Assembly (NCBI GenBank): GCA_030068075.1
Contig: CM057825.1
Coordinates: forward strand, 80,553,123-80,617,122
Length of the DNA stretch: 64,000 nucleotides
Reading direction: 5' to 3'
Source of the DNA: Paguma larvata
Taxonomy: Eukaryota; Chordata; Mammalia; Carnivora; Viverridae
This document shows, piece by piece, positions 35,805 to 46,864 of this stretch. Both the position numbers and the translations under genes were made by a program. How positions within the stretch are numbered: the stretch's first letter is position 1; the number at the start of each line of letters is the position of its first letter. The notes beneath the pieces were generated by a model. That model saw only the letters and a list, made by a program, of their open reading frames with translations, did no database searches and was not told where the DNA came from.

Positions 35805-36000
35805 TTTCTCAGAAACTTTCAGTGGTACGTGAATCTGTCCACATAACCTACAAGGTTAGCTTTCAAGGCCATCTCTAGCCTACACCATTCCTGTTTAACT
35901 GTTTTAGGAGGACATTTCCCCTTCTCTCCTTGATCGTGTTGTTTGCTGTCCTTTTTCTCTCCTTCCCCGCTTGTGCCAAGGCTCTGAGAAGTTTCATTCA
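35805..36000 (+). mobile_element. Possible L2 fragment
   Basis: CTACAAGGTTAGCTTTCAAG, GCCATCTCTAGCCTACACC and pyrimidine-rich sequence resemble the plus-strand L2 block 'caaggccct-catgatctggcc'. Low confidence. Confidence 0.35.
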
Positions 36001-36014
36001 TCTCACATTTACTG

Positions 36015-36375
36015 CTTTTACTGCTGGGCTCCGGGGCTACAGTCCCTTCCTCTTGGAATATACAGTCTAGAGGAAGAAAGAGACAAGTAAACAATAAATG
36101 GCAATACAGCTTATTCGTGTCACAGGGGGCAAGCACAGGGGGCCAGAAGGTACCCAGAAGGGCCCCAACTCAGGTGCAAGAGTTTAAAAAAGACTTAGCA
36201 GAAGAATTGAAGTGTTGGGGCTCTTCGGTGGCTCCGTCGGTTGAGCATCCGACTTCGGCTCAGGTCATGATCTTGGGGTTGGTGAGTTTGAGCTGGTGTC
36301 GGGCTCTGTGCTGCTGGCTCGAGCCTGGAGCCTGCTTTAGATTCTGTGTCTCCCTTTAGCTCTGCCCCTCCCCCA

Positions 36376-36419
<44 letters not shown>

Positions 36420-36640
36420 AATAAAATAAAAACATTAAAAAAATTAAAAAAAAAAAGAATTGAAGTGTGAGTTGAAGCCTGAAGAATGTGTAGAGTTGAC
36501 TGGGCAAATGTCAGGTGAGATGGGGGAAGAAATGGCCTTCCAGGGAGATAGCAATTAGGCCAAGGCCTGGATGTGAGAGAACATCAAGTCTCTTAGTGCA
36601 ATGAAGAAAGTGATATGGGTGGGAAAGGAGACAGGAAATT
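36015..36640 (-). mobile_element. L2 3' region interrupted by a CAN-SINE
   Basis: Left of the SINE are TCTTGGAATATACAGTCTAG and GACAAGTAAACAATAAATGG. Right of it are CCTGAAGAATGTGTAGAGTT, GGCCTTCCAGGGAGATAGCA and AATTAGGCCAAGGCCTGGAT. Together they follow the reversed L2 3' order. The SINE occupies 36216-36454. Confidence 0.7.
36216..36454 (+). mobile_element. CAN-SINE with perfect 14-bp target duplication
   Basis: The head GGTGGCTCCGTCGGTTGAGC is followed by GAGCCTGGAGCCTGCTTTAG, then a (TC)n run of about 36 bp (36380-36415), then AAAATAAAATAAAAAC and a long A-rich tail. AAGAATTGAAGTGT is duplicated exactly at 36202-36215 and 36455-36468. Confidence 0.96.
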
Positions 36641-36827
36641 GAAGCCAGAGGTCAGAGCTAGCCATGGGTAAACCATGCCAGGGAGCTTAGTCACGTAGAC
36701 TCTCTTGCATTTCTCTCTTACCTTTCTGCTGTGGATTGATTCTACTGATGGACCCACTTCTCGACTTTTTCTGTGTCCTTGCCTTTTGTCCTGTGACATC
36801 GCAGTACTTCTCACTAAAAAGGTAAAG

Positions 36828-37130
36828 TCTATTTCCCACCCTTAAATCCGGATTTGGACATGTGACTTGCCTTGGCTAATTAGATACTAGCAGATCCTAT
36901 TTAAAAAGTGCTTGTGCATTTCACCTGTGCTCTTGCACTCTGCTGTTGCCATGCAAGGGACATGCCCAGGCTAGCCTGCTGGTCCCAGAAGGGGAATGAA
37001 ACACATGTGAGGGGAGCTGAGTCACCCTCGTCAACCTAGCTAAGGCCATACTTGACCAGCCTATAGCCAGCCAATCCCTAGACATATGAGAAAAGTCATC
37101 CAAGATCACCAAATTCACCTAACAACCCCA
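36828..37130 (+). mobile_element. Old LTR-like repeat
   Basis: GGACATGTGACTTGCCTTGG, TTGCACTCTGCTGTTGCCAT, GACATGCCCAGGCTAGCCTG and GGGGAGCTGAGTCA form a block typical of a mammalian medium-reiterated LTR-like repeat related to the one at 5068-5395. The conserved 3' end is missing. Confidence 0.5.
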
Positions 37131-37204
37131 GATACATGAATACTAAATGCTTACTTTGCATGATTATTTGTTATTCAGTATTTTTGTGAGAATGTATATC
37201 TGAT

Positions 37205-37275
37205 ACACTAGTCAACTAGCTTCTGTGCTCCTTGAGGGCAGGACCATGTCCTTTCTACCTTTTTTCCAGTGCCCA
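37205..37275 (+). mobile_element. Short L2 3' fragment
   Basis: TGTGCTCCTTGAGGGCAGGA followed by CCATGTCCTTTCTACC matches the 'ctccatgagggcagggact' box of L2. Confidence 0.5.
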
Positions 37276-38174
37276 AAAAAACAAGTAGCAGTTTATAGAT
37301 TTAAACTTTTCTTGGGTTGATCAAAGATTTTAATGCCACAGTGTTAATGAAAAATGGGAGATTTCTTAAGGTAATGTTGATGACCTTGCTAAAACTTTTC
37401 ATTGAGGAAAAGACAGCTCCTAATTCTCCTTATTTACTCTGTTAAAGACCCCACTGGCAGTCCCTGAGAGAGGAAAAATGAGGAAGCTAAGTGTGATTGC
37501 TCAGTGGGTTTTCTGTACCAAGGAGAACCCCTCTCCTTGGCCCCAGGATTTAGGATACAGGATTATCCTACAGCTAGTAGGATTTAGGATACCTTATAGG
37601 GGGGCACACACAGTTTTTAAAAGCAGCTGATATAGGAGAAATGTCCAGTCCAACTTCTGGAATGTAAATCTTGTTTGACAGTTTTTCTAGAACGCCCGTC
37701 TTTCCCAGTAAAGCTTGACTCTGACAGATGCTAAGTAGACTGCCAGAGAAAATTGCTGAGCTTCATGGACTTTGGTCAGGTGGGTCAGAGTTGATGGCAT
37801 TGTGTCATAGTCATTTTCCGTCACCACAGGAGAGAGGGAGGCTCCTCAAAAGATCCAGCTCCACTCTATTTTGTGTGGCTATCCTTCAGAATACCACTAG
37901 ACATCTAAGAACTGATGTTAATCTCTGCTTCAGATCTTCTAGAAAACTTTCCCAGATCATCAAGAGGTACTGAACATCTAAAGTCCTTTCTTAAGTCAAT
38001 GGGCCTGTGTGATAGAGAATTACTAAGAAAGACACACATAAGCAGATGTGAGGAATATTGGTCTGCTTTGCGGAATCAGTGCAGTGCTGTGCTCTGAAGA
38101 ATGAAATCACATACCCAGGCCTATGTGAGGAAATCCCTGCCCTTATGATGACAGTCGTTCTTGTGAAGCAGAGA
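37276..38174. other. Unannotated sequence
   Basis: A small internal duplication of TAGGATTTAGGATACC type occurs near 37549-37595. Two overlapping plus frames (81 and 60 codons) show no domain. Confidence 0.5.
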
Positions 38175-38430
38175 TAAAAAGTGGCTTTGCAGTCACATTT
38201 CTTGGGTTTGAATCCAGCTCTGTTACTTATCTGCCATATAATCTTAAGCAGGAAAACTTAGTCTCTAAGTTGTCTCTTGGTAAATTTCCTCTCTTGGAAG
38301 ATGGAAATGAGAATAGTTCCAACCTCATTGAGTTGAGGCAAGGACAAAATTCGATAAAGCATGAAAAGTTATTGATGCAGTGTGTGGCATTAGTTCTCAG
38401 TAAATGGTGTCTGTTACTATTAGTGATTTT
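38175..38430 (+). mobile_element. MIR
   Basis: TTGGGTTTGAATCCAGCTCT, GTTACTTATCTGCCATATAA, TGGAAATGAGAATAGTTCCA and CAGTGTGTGGCATTAGTTCT occur in MIR order. Confidence 0.8.
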
Positions 38431-38964
38431 GCACTCTGTGTTGACTTTGAGAGACAGGTAGTAGGCAATACTGGTCCAACTTGTCCTATAAGAGAATGAC
38501 TGGTATAACCGTGTCAGTCAACAACAGTCGAATCCTTAGGGGAAGCTGAGGTTGCCTTAACGGTAGATTGCTTGTTTCATTATGAAGCTTGTTCTGGCTG
38601 CAGATGATGCTGTTGCACCACCATTTCTGTCATCCCTAATGTGGGTGGCAACCAAACTGTTCTGAGAGTGTTTTATGCTCACCTACTCTTCCTCTCCCAA
38701 GTTTGGGCCACAGACTACTAGAAAAGGAGTTTGCTCAACTGTGGAAGCTGCTTACCGCATTCACTGCTCTTGGACAATTCTTCGCTCCCATTGGCTATAG
38801 TCTGGCATGATGGTAACTTTGGATGGTATAGAGACTTAGTATTCCAAGAGGCTAGTGGCCACAGATGGCTAGTATCAAAGTTTTAATAAGTGCAGGGTAT
38901 GCCACTGTGAGGTATGTGTGTGCATATGCACCAAAAGGGTGTCTAGCTTTTACTTCTCCTTTAG
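38431..38964. other. Unannotated sequence
   Basis: No gene or repeat is recognised. Confidence 0.5.
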
Positions 38965-39055
38965 TTGTTTAGTCTTTCAACACATATTTACAAAATGTCT
39001 ACTGTATGCTAGGTACTAAGCTTTAAGTAAAGTAGATATGCCTCACTGATGAATT
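38965..39055 (-). mobile_element. L2 3' end
   Basis: TTCAACACATATTTACAAAA and TGTCTACTGTATGCTAGGTA are the reversed L2 terminus. Confidence 0.6.
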
Positions 39056-39278
39056 ATTTACAAGCAGATTCATTTCTTGATCTTTTCCTGAAAACTGTAT
39101 TTTTCAGATTCCCAGGTCAGTGACTTCTTGCTAGATTCAGATCAATGGGAGGTACTAGAAAAAGATAGTTGAGCAGGAATAAGAAGGAAGCAATGGTTTT
39201 TCTCATTGTGGCCCCCCTTTCCCATGTAGGGAAGTGGCTACCTGTCCTTCGTGTCCTTCCTCCCACCTGTCATCTTCT

Positions 39279-39502
39279 TGAATTTTTTTTAACGTTTATT
39301 TGTTCTTAAGAGACATAGAGACAGAGCATGAGCAGGAGAAGGGCAGAGAGAGAGGGAGACACAGAATGTGAAGCGGGCTCCAGGCTCTGATGAGCCGTCA
39401 GCACAGAGCCCGATGTGGGGCTCAAACCCACAGGCCATGAGATCACGACCTGAGCTGAAGTCGGCTACTTAACCAACTGAGCCACCCAGGCGCCCCCCAC
39501 CA
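39279..39502 (-). mobile_element. CAN-SINE with 10-bp target duplication
   Basis: A full reversed head (CTGAGCCACCCAGGCGCCCC) and canonical body. GTCATCTTCT is repeated at 39269-39278 and 39503-39512. CpG in the head (CACGACC, GGCGCC) is partly preserved, suggesting moderate age. Confidence 0.95.
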
Positions 39503-39894
39503 GTCATCTTCTATCATGAGTCCTGCTCCCACTAAGCAACCCAGATCTTGGGGTGAAGTAAAAGTCCTTCCTTTCTTTTTCCTTCTAGTCCTAGAGATAT
39601 AGGGGTTTCCTACTCTTGCTTCACTCTGAGAAGTTTCACTCAATTTTTACACAACCTTGCAACTAGTTTCCTAAATTAAATACCTTCTTTTAAACTATCT
39701 AATGTGGTCTGTTTTCCTAACTAGATTTTGAGTGATATGATTTCAAAACTTTACATTTTGGGGGGTGACAGATATTATTCAAATAGCCCTACAAATGTAT
39801 ATATAATGACATTCTGTGATCTCCTATGAAGTACAGATACAAGGAGGACAGGTAAACTGGCTGGGGAGCTGTGTTGATATGGTTTAAGGTCTTG

Positions 39895-40275
39895 CTACCC
39901 TCAAGTGAGCATTGCAATCCCCCAAAGTCTTGTTAGAAATGAAGATTCTCAGACCCTAGCCCAGTTACAACTGGTTAAGAATGAGTATTGTAGGGGTGCC
40001 TGGGTGGCTCAGTCGGTTAAGCGGCCGACTTCAGCTCGGGTCATGATCTCACGGTCTGTGAGTTCGAGCCCCGCGTCGGGCTCTGTGCTGATGGCTCAGA
40101 GCCTGGAGCCTGCTTCGGATTCTGTGTTCCCCTCTCTCTCTGCCCTTCCCTTGCTCACGCTCTGTCTCTATGTCTCTCAAAAAATAAAATAAAAACATTA
40201 AAAAAATTAAAAAAAAAAAAGAATGAGTATTGTAACAAGCTTCACAGTCAGAGAAGTGATCCAGTGATGGCCTCT
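39895..40275. mobile_element. hAT-type miniature element split by a CAN-SINE
   Basis: The left part has AGTCTTGTTAGAAATGAAGA and TTCTCAGACCCTAGCCCAG. The right part has TTGTAACAAGCTTCACAGTC. These match the two halves of a MER20-like Charlie element ('cttgttagaaatgcaaattctc ... ttttaacaagccctccag'). Confidence 0.55.
39993..40218 (+). mobile_element. Young-looking full-length CAN-SINE
   Basis: It is the closest to consensus of all copies here. The tRNA-derived head carries an A box (TGGCTCAGTCGG, 40005-40016) and a B box (GTTCGAGCC, 40062-40070), and CpGs are intact (GCCCCGCGTCGGGC). The pure A-rich tail ends at 40218. The 16-bp duplication AAGAATGAGTATTGTA is perfect at 39977-39992 and 40219-40234. 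The boxes are internal RNA polymerase III promoter elements of the SINE, not a functional tRNA gene. Confidence 0.97.
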
Positions 40276-40879
40276 ATTTTCGATGCGATTACCATAATGC
40301 AGTCTTCCCAGCTGTAGACTATTGGGATTGTACGGAATCAATGGTGGCCCTGAATCTCAGCTCCATTCAAATGAGGAAACTTTATAATGCCTGCTTCTTG
40401 ATCCTTCCTGAGCAAACACTGTGGGTTGGACCCTAGAGCCAATGCAAAATAGAGGGTGGAGAGTAGGGTAATTCAGGCATAAAAGCCAGAACACTGCCTC
40501 TCTGCTGGCTCTTTTGGGATAGCTGGAAGCTGAGCCCTAGAGGACTGGGTCTTTGAAACATATTGAAAAATGTTGTGGGAAAGTAAATATTTTTCCCAAA
40601 ACGACCATATCTTGTATCAGTCAATGTAGGACATTTGATCACTATAATATTTCCATATCAGTGAACTTCAGATGAGTCTCACATCATTGTTTTTTAAAAC
40701 CATAGTGGAAGGAGCTTTCAGAAGAGCAGAAATTGTACAAATGTTATGGGCAAGTTTTTACCAATAATCTCTTCAAGTTTTAAATAGTTCTGCCCACTCC
40801 CCAGACCTCGTCATTGGTTTTTGATGTGCTATTTCGTCTGCCATGACCATTACCCAGAAGTGAGAATGCTGTAAGAGGA
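40276..40879. other. Unannotated sequence
   Basis: Frames are 71 codons or fewer and no repeat is recognised. Confidence 0.5.
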
Positions 40880-41065
40880 ATAGAATCTGGAAGTAGAAGA
40901 GCATTTCAGGTCCCACCTGTGCCTTTCTGTGGCCTGTGCTAACTTGGACCAGTGCCTTAATATTTCTGACAGTTATTTCACATGCCAAATAAGACTGAAA
41001 ACTACTTACCCATTGGTCTGTGGTATGGTTCAGATGGTATAAGAATGCTCTATAAAGTGAAAGGA
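40880..41065 (+). mobile_element. Weak MIR
   Basis: TTATTTCACATGCCAAATAA, then TGGTATGGTTCAGATGGTAT and GCTCTATAAAGTGAAAGG retain the spacing of the MIR core but little identity. Confidence 0.4.
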
Positions 41066-41195
41066 AGTAACTGGTATTTGAAAACTAAACTTAAAGCAAA
41101 GTAAACTGGCAAAACTGTTGGGAGAAAGCAAAAGGTGTCAATAGCCTCTATGCTTGGGTCAAAAGAACTAAAGACTGTACAGTGTCCTCTTGTAA

Positions 41196-41196
<1 letters not shown>

Positions 41197-41237
<41 letters not shown>
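41197..41237. repeat. Uninterrupted (TG)n microsatellite
   Basis: About 41 bp of perfect TG units, one of the longest pure dinucleotide tracts in the window. Frames of repeated Cys-Val across it are artefacts. Confidence 0.96.
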
Positions 41238-41240
<3 letters not shown>

Positions 41241-41689
41241 AATGCTAGCGTATACAACTTTCAACCACCCCCTACCTCTTGTTTTGAATTTGTGGCTGCT
41301 AATACCATTCCAGGTGCCATTCTAGGTGTTTGGGACACTCCACAAACACAGTGGACTCCAACCTCCTGTTTTCATGGAGTTTGCACTTTAGAAAACTCAA
41401 GTGACTCTCCTGGTTACACTCAGGTCTATCAAAGATCCATTAACTCTGCCTAAGGATGTGAAACCTAGCTGGTCCTGGGTGGGATAAATATGAAGATCCC
41501 TATTTCAGCTGCTTACTGGTTGTAATGCTGTTTGTACAGCTTGGCTCTTATAGTAAGTAAAAGTATTCCATGTTTACCCCATTTCTGGGTGTCTTCTTCA
41601 TGCTACCCTCCCCTTATCCCATGACAATGTCAAGTCTACTTCTGATCTCCTGGGATGAGAGCTTCTGCTTGCATGGGATTTCTTTATTC
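41238..41689. other. Unannotated sequence
   Basis: A short interval between the TG repeat and the L2. No family is recognised. Confidence 0.45.
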
Positions 41690-42725
41690 CCTCACTTATT
41701 TCTTCAACTAGTATATACTGAGAACATAATACTAGTCACCATGCTAGGAAATGAGGCTATAGATATGAACAAAAGAGAATGGTCATGTCTTCATGGACCA
41801 TCCTTTCCAGCAGGTCCAATTAATTACTCAATTATAGTTATGAAGAGGATGGCAGAGGTAAGTTTTCTATATTAATAGAGTCTCTAACAGGGGTACTTAG
41901 ATTAGTCTGACTTGTTCACTTTCTTGAGGAAGACGTTTGAACTGAGTTCTGGGTAACAAGAGAGTGGAGGGAGGATTAGTAAGTCGTGGGGGTGAATAAG
42001 AGGAGCATCATGAGTAAAGGCTCCAAGGCAGGAAAGAAATTGGCATATTTGAGGAACTGGAAAAGATTGGTATTACTGAATCATAGAGAGTGAGTGGAAT
42101 CAGGGAATGGGATGAGCTGGAGATATATGTAATCTTGCAGGTCTTGTAAAGGATTTGATCTTTATTCTAAGAGTAATGTTAAACAGTTGAAGTGTTTTAT
42201 GCTGGGGTATGGTATGATCTCATTGTATTCCTAAGTAAACATTTGGCTGCAGTGTTGACAATGATTTGGGTTGGAGGTATGGCAAGAATGGGCCTGGAGG
42301 CACAAACTTGGAAGCTATTATATCTGTCCAGAACAAAAGATGGAGTTAGCTTGTATTAAACTAGTGGCCTGGGTCATGGAAAGAGGTGGGTGGGTTTAAC
42401 AGGTATCACGGAGTAAAAAATGTCCAGGATGTTGTGACTGAGTGGATATTGGTGCTAAGGAAAAGGGAAGATCTAGGAAGACACCCAGGATTCTGGCTTG
42501 AGCACCTGGGTAAAAGGTGGTATCATTCACTGAGATGAGACATACTGGAGGAGGGTGAGGTTTTGGGGGCAAAATAACTCTGATGTTGGCCATGTTGGAT
42601 TTGTGCTGCCTTTAAAATATTCAGGAGATGTTGAATAGGTAGATGTTGAAGAGGTAAGTGGAGGTAAGTTGGGAGGTCAAAGGTAAAGTTTGGGCTGCAA
42701 ATTGCTGCTGCTAAGCACCTCAATC
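41690..42725 (-). mobile_element. L2 LINE: RT C-terminal part and 3' region
   Basis: This is the longest L2 remnant here. On the minus strand a frame at 42396-42593 reads PPKPHPPPVCLISVNDTTF and then ARILGVFLDLPFSLAP. This matches the end of the L2 (CR1-clade) reverse-transcriptase domain, where a 'PPKP-PP--ISVN ... NLGV-LD' block is conserved. A second frame (42523-42723) overlaps it, showing a frameshift. To the left, reversed 3' sequence follows (AAGGATTTGATCTTTATTCT, TATGGTATGATCTCATTGTA, CCAAGGCAGGAAAGAAATTG). The copy is inactive. Confidence 0.8.
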
Positions 42726-42944
42726 ATTGTTGACTAAACTCTTCAGATCTTGACTGATGGCAAAAACATCCTATCAGGCCTTCCTATGAAATGAGTGTTC
42801 CAAATAACATTATTTTCAATGCCTCCATGTTAACCCTCACGCTTTTAGATGTAGGATGCCAAATTGCTCTCTACTGTGAATAACCAGATATCTAGTTATG
42901 ATGATAATGAAATGTATCTACTACCGATATTGCTAGCTGCTTCC

Positions 42945-43265
42945 CAATGTCCATTCACTCTTACTTCTTGGTAACAGAATCTGGGCTAATTTTCCTAGCC
43001 TCCTTTGGAGTGATATGTGGCCCTGTGAATGAAGTGCTTGCCAATGAGATGTGAATAGTACCATGTGGGCAGAGACCTTAATGTGTGGGAGGTGTGGGGA
43101 GAAACTCATCTCCTCCTGCTAGTTGCTTGGAATCCAGATGTAATGGCTGGAAAAAAATACCAATTTGGATAATGAAATCCATATGTGGCAGAACAAAAAG
43201 ATAGAAGGAGGCTGGGTCCTTGATGACTTTTTGAAGCCCCAAATATTAACCTTAGGTTGACTAAA
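42945..43265 (+). mobile_element. Old LTR-like repeat
   Basis: TTGCCAATGAGATGTGAATA, CCAGATGTAATGGCTGGAAA, AAAAGATAGAAGGAGGCTGG and GTCCTTGATGACTTTTTGAA follow the order of a common mammalian medium-reiterated repeat. The right end has lost the 'AAGCCACT' terminus. Confidence 0.55.
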
Positions 43266-43571
43266 GTATGTCTTCTTTTCCCCCAAAGAGGTACATTTAC
43301 TCTAAATTTGGCAATTATCTTGATACTTTAGTGTAATACAACCTATTGCAACAAAATTTGGTATAAAGAGAATAGGTTTGGATCTCATTCAAAGTTTATT
43401 ATCGGAGTGGTAATGGAATCTCGTTTTAATATTTTTTCTCTTACCCAAGTCCTGATCAAGAGGAATGTAAAGGCAAGAATCAGGAAGATCAGAAACTGAG
43501 ATGGGATAGTAAACAGTAACTCCAATTGAAGGAAAAGAAAGAAATGAATTAGTGATTAAAAATATATATAC

Positions 43572-43985
43572 GGGTTGTATCAGTGAGTTTTTGCTGCTTA
43601 ACAAACTACCCCATATTTAGCGGCATGAAACAATAACCATTTATTTAGTTTATGCTTTCACAAATTGGAAATTTGGGCTGGGCTCATCTGGGCTGCTCTG
43701 ATGATCTGGGCCAGGCTTGGCTGCTCTTGGCTGGAGCCCATCCAGGCATCTGTGATCAGTGCCAGGTCAGCTGGGGCTTACTGGCTTTTGGTTGGGGTGC
43801 TTTGGTTCTCCTCTATGCATTCTCTTATTCTCCAGAACTTGATCACCTCGTAATGGTGGCAGGGGTCTCAAAAGAGTGAGTGAAAGTATGTGAGGCTTCT
43901 TGAGACCCACGCTTAGAACTAGAACAGAATTTCATTTGTACCTGTTTTGGGCCAAAACAAATGACAAAGCCAGCCTAGACTTAAG
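43572..43985 (-). mobile_element. MaLR-like LTR in reverse orientation
   Basis: It begins TTGTATCAGTGAGTTTTTGC and AACAAACTACCCCATATTTA, then GCGGCATGAAACAATAACCA and TGGGCTGGGCTCATCTGGGC. This is the familiar 'tatcagttatctattgctgc ... cataacaaactaccccaaaact' order. Frames of 62-75 codons in it are not genes. Confidence 0.65.
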
Positions 43986-44117
43986 GAGTGAATTTTTTTT
44001 TTAATTGAAAATTGCAAGAGAATTTGTAGCTGCTTTTGCAATCTACCACACGGATACCTAGAGATCTAATTTAAAGGAAAAATGATGTAAGGTATCCAAA
44101 TTCCTTCTGTAGGAAAT

Positions 44118-44322
44118 GTAACACACGGGTTAGGAGTGTGTCTATGGAATTAGACAGAACTGAATTCAAATCCTGACTGTGTTGTTGAAGGGCTGGGTTC
44201 CTTATTTATAATGACTATCTCATGGTTTTGTGAGGATTATATGTATGTAAAACTCTTAGGCAGAGTACCTGACATGTGCTAAGCAATAATAAAGGCAGCT
44301 GTTGTAGTTGTTATTATTATAG
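44118..44322 (+). mobile_element. MIR with an internal deletion
   Basis: ACTGAATTCAAATCCTGACT, GGTTTTGTGAGGATTATATG and AGAGTACCTGACATGTGCTA are present. The 'cctcagtttcctcatctg' middle is missing. Confidence 0.8.
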
Positions 44323-44527
44323 GATACTGCTGTGGCATAGGGCCTTGGCTGGAGACAGGATTTACCAGGTGTAGGGTTGGGCAAGAGAAAGGTTGGCTCA
44401 GGTTAGCAGAGAGAAAAGAGAGTTATCACAGGATTATGCAGTGGACCATAGCATCTGACCAGAGGATCAGATAGACTAGGAACTCATCAAGGCAATAGGC
44501 ATGTATATTGGCACAGGTCTTCTACCA

Positions 44528-44793
44528 ACAACAGTGATAGTCAACATTTGTTGATCATGTACAGTGTGCCAAGCACTGTTCTTGAGTGCTTTGTAAGTAT
44601 TAACTCCTTTAATCCTCATAACACGCTTATCTAGGTGTTTTTGTTATTCCCATCTTATACTTGGGGAAATTGAGGCACAAAGAGATTCTAGCACATTTGC
44701 CCGAGGCCACGCAGCCCATGAGTGGTGAGCTGGGATACCAGTCATCTTGGTCTCACTCCTGACTCCAAGCTTCTAGCACCTCACTACACTGTG
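44528..44793 (-). mobile_element. MIR, near full length
   Basis: Reversed order is clear: GTGTGCCAAGCACTGTTCTT, TTTAATCCTCATAACACGCT, TGGGGAAATTGAGGCACAAA, GCCCGAGGCCACGCAGCCCA and TCACTCCTGACTCCAAGC. It is one of the best-preserved MIRs here. Confidence 0.9.
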
Positions 44794-45039
44794 GGATGAT
44801 CCCAGACAGGAGCCAATGGCAGGCAAGTGAGGTTCACAGTTTCCAGAGAGGTAAGGAAGATTCAAGCAACCACTTATGGCACCCAAAAAACCATAGCTGA
44901 GGAACCTCTAGGGACAGGGGGAAGATTGTCTTAATAATTGAAACCTCTATAGCTTGGCACTCTCATTTGCACTGTCTCTGGCATTAAAATCTCTAGTACT
45001 CAGAATGAGGAAGGTGAGAATTGCTCTCCTTTCACAACT

Positions 45040-45280
45040 CTGCTACTTGAAAAAATAGTCTCCACTTGTTGACTTTGCTTCCTCCTCCCCTACTGCGTTA
45101 GCCCCCTGCAGCCTGACTTCCAACCCCTACCTTGGTCAAGGTCGCTAGTGAACTGGATGGTCACATTCCGGTGGACTCTATTCAGCCCTCATTGCTTTGT
45201 GTTGAAGAGTGATGGTTATTCATTTACTGAAATGCTTTCCTCCCTGCCGGATAATTTTGGCCTAGGGGAGCAGACCCACT
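45040..45280 (+). mobile_element. L2 ORF2 fragment
   Basis: TAGTCTCCACTTGTTGACTT, CTGCAGCCTGACTTCCAACC, GGTCAAGGTCGCTAGTGAAC and GGACTCTATTCAGCCCTCAT match the L2 reverse-transcriptase coding region ('aatctggcttccgcccc ... aaggtcaccaatgacct'). The reading frame is broken. The 99-codon frame at 45148-45447 overlaps it. Confidence 0.6.
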
Positions 45281-45509
45281 TTTTCAAACATGGCCTCAGG
45301 CAGCCTACTCACTCTCCAGGCCAAGTCACCTCCTTTCCTCAACTGTCTTCTGTAGTTACAGCAGCATATTCCTATCCCCAAGGCCAATTTCAGGCACTCT
45401 ACTGTTTCAAAATTGTTTTTCTATTCCTTTGGATGATAAGAACATAAGTACTTCTATGGTCTCTGACTTGTAGCCTAGAATAAGGGAAATTGAAGTAGGG
45501 GCAGGTACT

Positions 45510-45730
45510 ATCATTTATTGAGCCTACATTGCAGTACTTCTTTGTAATTACAGAATGTAATTAATTTCCACACAAGTCTGTGAGTGAAGTAGTACCATTT
45601 TTATTTTATATATAAAGCTTCTCTCTGAGGCTCAGAGAGAAACTCAACATACCGCTGATAGAGGAGTCTGGATTCAAAGACGCCAAGATTGTTTTGACAC
45701 CCAAGCCTGTGTTTTCCTAGTATCTCATAC
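45510..45730 (-). mobile_element. MIR
   Basis: CTATCATTTATTGAGCCTAC, TCTCTGAGGCTCAGAGAGAA and GAGGAGTCTGGATTCAAAGA fit the reversed MIR order. Confidence 0.7.
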
Positions 45731-46864
45731 TATCTCTCATAATTCACAAATTGTATACCATGGGATCAATAGCACTGTCTGCAATAACACAAGAGCCTAA
45801 TTTACATTTATTTGTTTGTTTATTTTTTATTTACTCTCATTGCCTTTGGGACACAGCGCAACCTGCCTAATTAAGGAGAGTTTAAGCATAGACCTGCTTC
45901 TCAGTTGCCCTAGGTGTGAACGGCCAAAGGTCTGAACTCTATTTGGATGCCTGGATGCCTCCTTTTCTGTAATTTGTAGCCAGGCTCTGTCCTTAATTAG
46001 AATGTCCCTGGGATTTTATGAGGAGGGGAAAATGCACTGGTGAGATTACAGATCAATAGCTCTTCCATGAGACACAGATATAGAGCAAGTAAGAGATTAG
46101 AAATTGCAATCCAGGCATGAAGGCACCTTGGAAAAACACATATTTTATCCCACCCCCCTTTGGGATCATTGAGTGTCACCGAAACCAATAAGTTAAAACT
46201 TAATATGTGAAGCTTAATGGGCAAAGCAGCATATTAACGGAGGAAAACGAGAGGCACTTCTTGACCTGGTAATTTGGAAGGAGAGTAGGTGAGGTGTGTA
46301 AATTAAAGAAAATTCAAAGGTGAGTCATTTTGGAAATGTATAGTAGGCATATATCACACTAACTGCAGCTCAGAATTGTGGATCTTACTTCTGAAATCCA
46401 TTAGAGCAGGGCTTCCTAGCATTTTTACCATTTTAATACTTGCATCGTTATTTGCTTGATTTTGTCCTATGTGGTCTATGTTTATTTAAAACTTCAAATG
46501 AATTAAAATGATTCTTTCTCTGAAGTTTTAATGATGTTCCCCTGAGGTAATTAGAGGCACTCTGTGGTGGGAGGTGTCCCAGGGCTGGGAGTAGTGGCAT
46601 TATGGAAATAAAACCCACGTGCTACCTCTTTCCATTTTTAATTTAGAAGGAACAGCTGGACGTAGTGTTTAAGTGCTAAGGATTAAAACAAAAGGAAACT
46701 CAGTGATTGAAAGGACTGGCCTGAAAAGAGTAGTAGAAAGAGTGGTGACCTTCGAGGTCCTTGCCCAAGTTGAAGTAGGAATTACCGTTGTAACTACAGG
46801 AAAGAAAAAGTCTATGGCATCTCATTCTGTCATGAATCTCATTGCTCTGCCAGCCTTAGGATGC
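45731..46864. other. Unannotated sequence
   Basis: An ATTTGTTTGTTTATTTTTTA stretch near 45809 resembles a SINE tail, but no SINE body follows. No gene is recognised. Confidence 0.45.

Noticed and set aside
39993..40080. tRNA gene suggested by A and B boxes
   Set aside because: These are the pol III boxes of a tRNA-derived SINE. There is no intact cloverleaf, and a SINE body and A-tail follow.
41196..41453. Frame starting with repeated Cys-Val
   Set aside because: It is a translation of the TG microsatellite. The same applies to the frames at 23620-23961.
45809..45832. T-rich stretch resembling a SINE tail
   Set aside because: No SINE body or target duplication accompanies it.
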